Source: Desulfobacterales bacterium
GTDB taxonomy: Bacteria; Desulfobacterota; DSM-4660; Desulfatiglandales; Desulfatiglandaceae
Reading direction: 5' to 3'
DNA length: 6,233 nucleotides
Assembly: GCA_021107495.1 (NCBI GenBank)
Contig: JAIOSR010000174.1
Location: 1 to 6,233, forward strand
The notes beneath the pieces were generated by a model. It saw only the letters and a list, made by a program, of their open reading frames with translations, did not search any database and was not told the origin of the DNA. Below are positions 5,492-6,233 of the stretch, one piece after another; position 1 is the first letter of the stretch, and each line of letters begins with the position of its first letter. Both the position numbers and the translations under genes were made by a program.

Positions 5492-6233
5492 TTACCCTTA
5501 TCCTGCAGGGGAGCCCTTTCAGGTTGGGGGTGCCGAACTGTTTGCCTAATGTATCTTTGGATGTGAGCATGTTGAAATTGGATTTTTCCCATTCATACTG
5601 TGATTCAGCCTTGCCCTCCGGGAACCACCAGCCATGTGAGGCGCTTATTACCCTCGGATCGATTATATCGGTGATATATGCGATCTGAGTGATTTTGCCA
5701 TACCTTGTTTCAATGACAACGGCGTCGCCCTCTTGGATCCCGTATTTTGAGGCTGTTTCCGGGTGGATTTCCACTTTTGGATGGGGCCTTTTTTCTCTCA
5801 GGCTCTTTATCCATCTATAGGATGAATGGAGGTAATACCGACTTTTGGAACTCGTCAGCACAAGGGGATACTCACGGTCATCTTCTTCCGGAAACCCGGT
5901 AAAAGAGGGCATGGGAGGGAGTTTGAATTTTTCCGCCGTGCTCAATCTAAGTTCTACCTTGCCAGTAGGCGTCCGAAAACCCTTTTTTTCATAACTCTTG
6001 TATCTTTCGGGACCTTTCAGATAACCCTTTTCCACGAACTGGCTGTATGTAAGGCCTGCCGGTTTGAGCAAATCCTCTAAAAATTGACGATAGTCGTCAT
6101 GCCAGTATTCTTCAGGACTGATTAGCTTGCCCAACTCATTCAATATCTTAATGTCAGGCCAGCACTCTTCCGGCGGATCAACCACCTTGGGTCTGGCAAG
6201 TATATAACCGTGGCCAAGGCCGTAATGACCGAT
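5469..6233 (-). CDS. Molybdopterin oxidoreductase, C-terminal part (runs off right edge)
   Basis: The frame stays open to the window's right edge, giving 254 residues of the C-terminus. The full protein, probably 650-800 residues, starts outside. The visible part belongs to the DMSO-reductase family of Mo/W-bis-MGD enzymes. It shows GFRTPTGKVEL before the last domain, the domain-IV opening YPLVLTSSKSRYYLHSSYR, then VEIHPETASKYGIQEGD, and the cofactor-pocket ending GWWFPE with NMLTSKD, GTPNLKG and a terminal CRIRV. The GWWFPE to CRIRV block resembles the acetylene-hydratase/thiosulfate-reductase-like branch, but the substrate cannot be assigned. The iron-sulfur motif and the Mo ligand (Cys or Sec), or any Tat signal, would lie in the missing part. 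An in-frame GTG at 6185 is not a start, since conserved-looking sequence continues upstream (ARPKVVDPPEECWPD). The cyclase gene starts inside its 3' end. Confidence 0.93.
   Translation of the reverse strand: MGHYGLGHGYILARPKVVDPPEECWPDIKILNELGKLISPEEYWHDDYRQFLEDLLKPAGLTYSQFVEKGYLKGPERYKSYEKKGFRTPTGKVELRLSTAEKFKLPPMPSFTGFPEEDDREYPLVLTSSKSRYYLHSSYRWIKSLREKRPHPKVEIHPETASKYGIQEGDAVVIETRYGKITQIAYITDIIDPRVISASHGWWFPEGKAESQYEWEKSNFNMLTSKDTLGKQFGTPNLKGLPCRIRVNGDGKTL

Noticed and set aside
6183..6185. GTG start for the molybdoenzyme
   Set aside because: The frame continues upstream to the window edge with family-like sequence, so this codon is an internal valine.

Overview
The window reads as chromosomal DNA from an anaerobic bacterium, most likely of the Desulfobacterota/deltaproteobacterial type. 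This is an inference from the gene mix: beta-oxidation enzymes, a DMSO-reductase-family molybdoenzyme, a GAF-coupled class III cyclase and a YyaL/DUF255 thioredoxin-domain protein, with moderate base composition and strong Shine-Dalgarno sites. No sequence search was possible, so the taxonomy is tentative. There are five real genes in two convergent blocks, preceded by a non-coding region of about 430 bases.

Bases 1-432 hold no credible gene but are structured. An imperfect palindrome of about 130 bases (19-147) encloses two compact GC-rich hairpins and looks like an intergenic repeat or small non-autonomous element. An AT-rich stretch follows with two small inverted repeats (196-211 and 225-247) and promoter-like sequences (a perfect TATAAT and a perfect TTGACA). 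Further on, the presumed 5' leader carries a perfect 10-bp stem-loop (306-332).

Bases 433-2095 (+ strand) are a two-gene operon: a 3-hydroxyacyl-CoA dehydrogenase and an enoyl-CoA hydratase, 7 bases apart. The Shine-Dalgarno sequence of the second gene contains the stop codon of the first. Together they interconvert enoyl-CoA, 3-hydroxyacyl-CoA and 3-oxoacyl-CoA, in degradation or in the reverse direction. All expected catalytic residues are present. No thiolase or acyl-CoA dehydrogenase is visible.

Bases 2127-6233 (- strand) are a tightly packed cluster, read from right to left. It begins with the C-terminal third or so of a molybdopterin oxidoreductase that runs off the right edge. A GAF plus class III nucleotide cyclase protein overlaps it by 23 bases. 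A large DUF255/thioredoxin-like protein follows with a 4-base ATGA overlap. The overlaps suggest co-transcription and translational coupling, so the cyclase may sense a signal linked to the molybdoenzyme; this functional link is inference. The two blocks converge with only 31 bases between stop codons and no visible intrinsic terminator.

The points most worth a second look are the palindromic element, the unusual substrate-pocket residues and cysteine cluster of the cyclase, and the two competing starts of the DUF255 protein, one with a signal-peptide-like leader and one without. I see no clear evidence of a wholly new multi-gene system.
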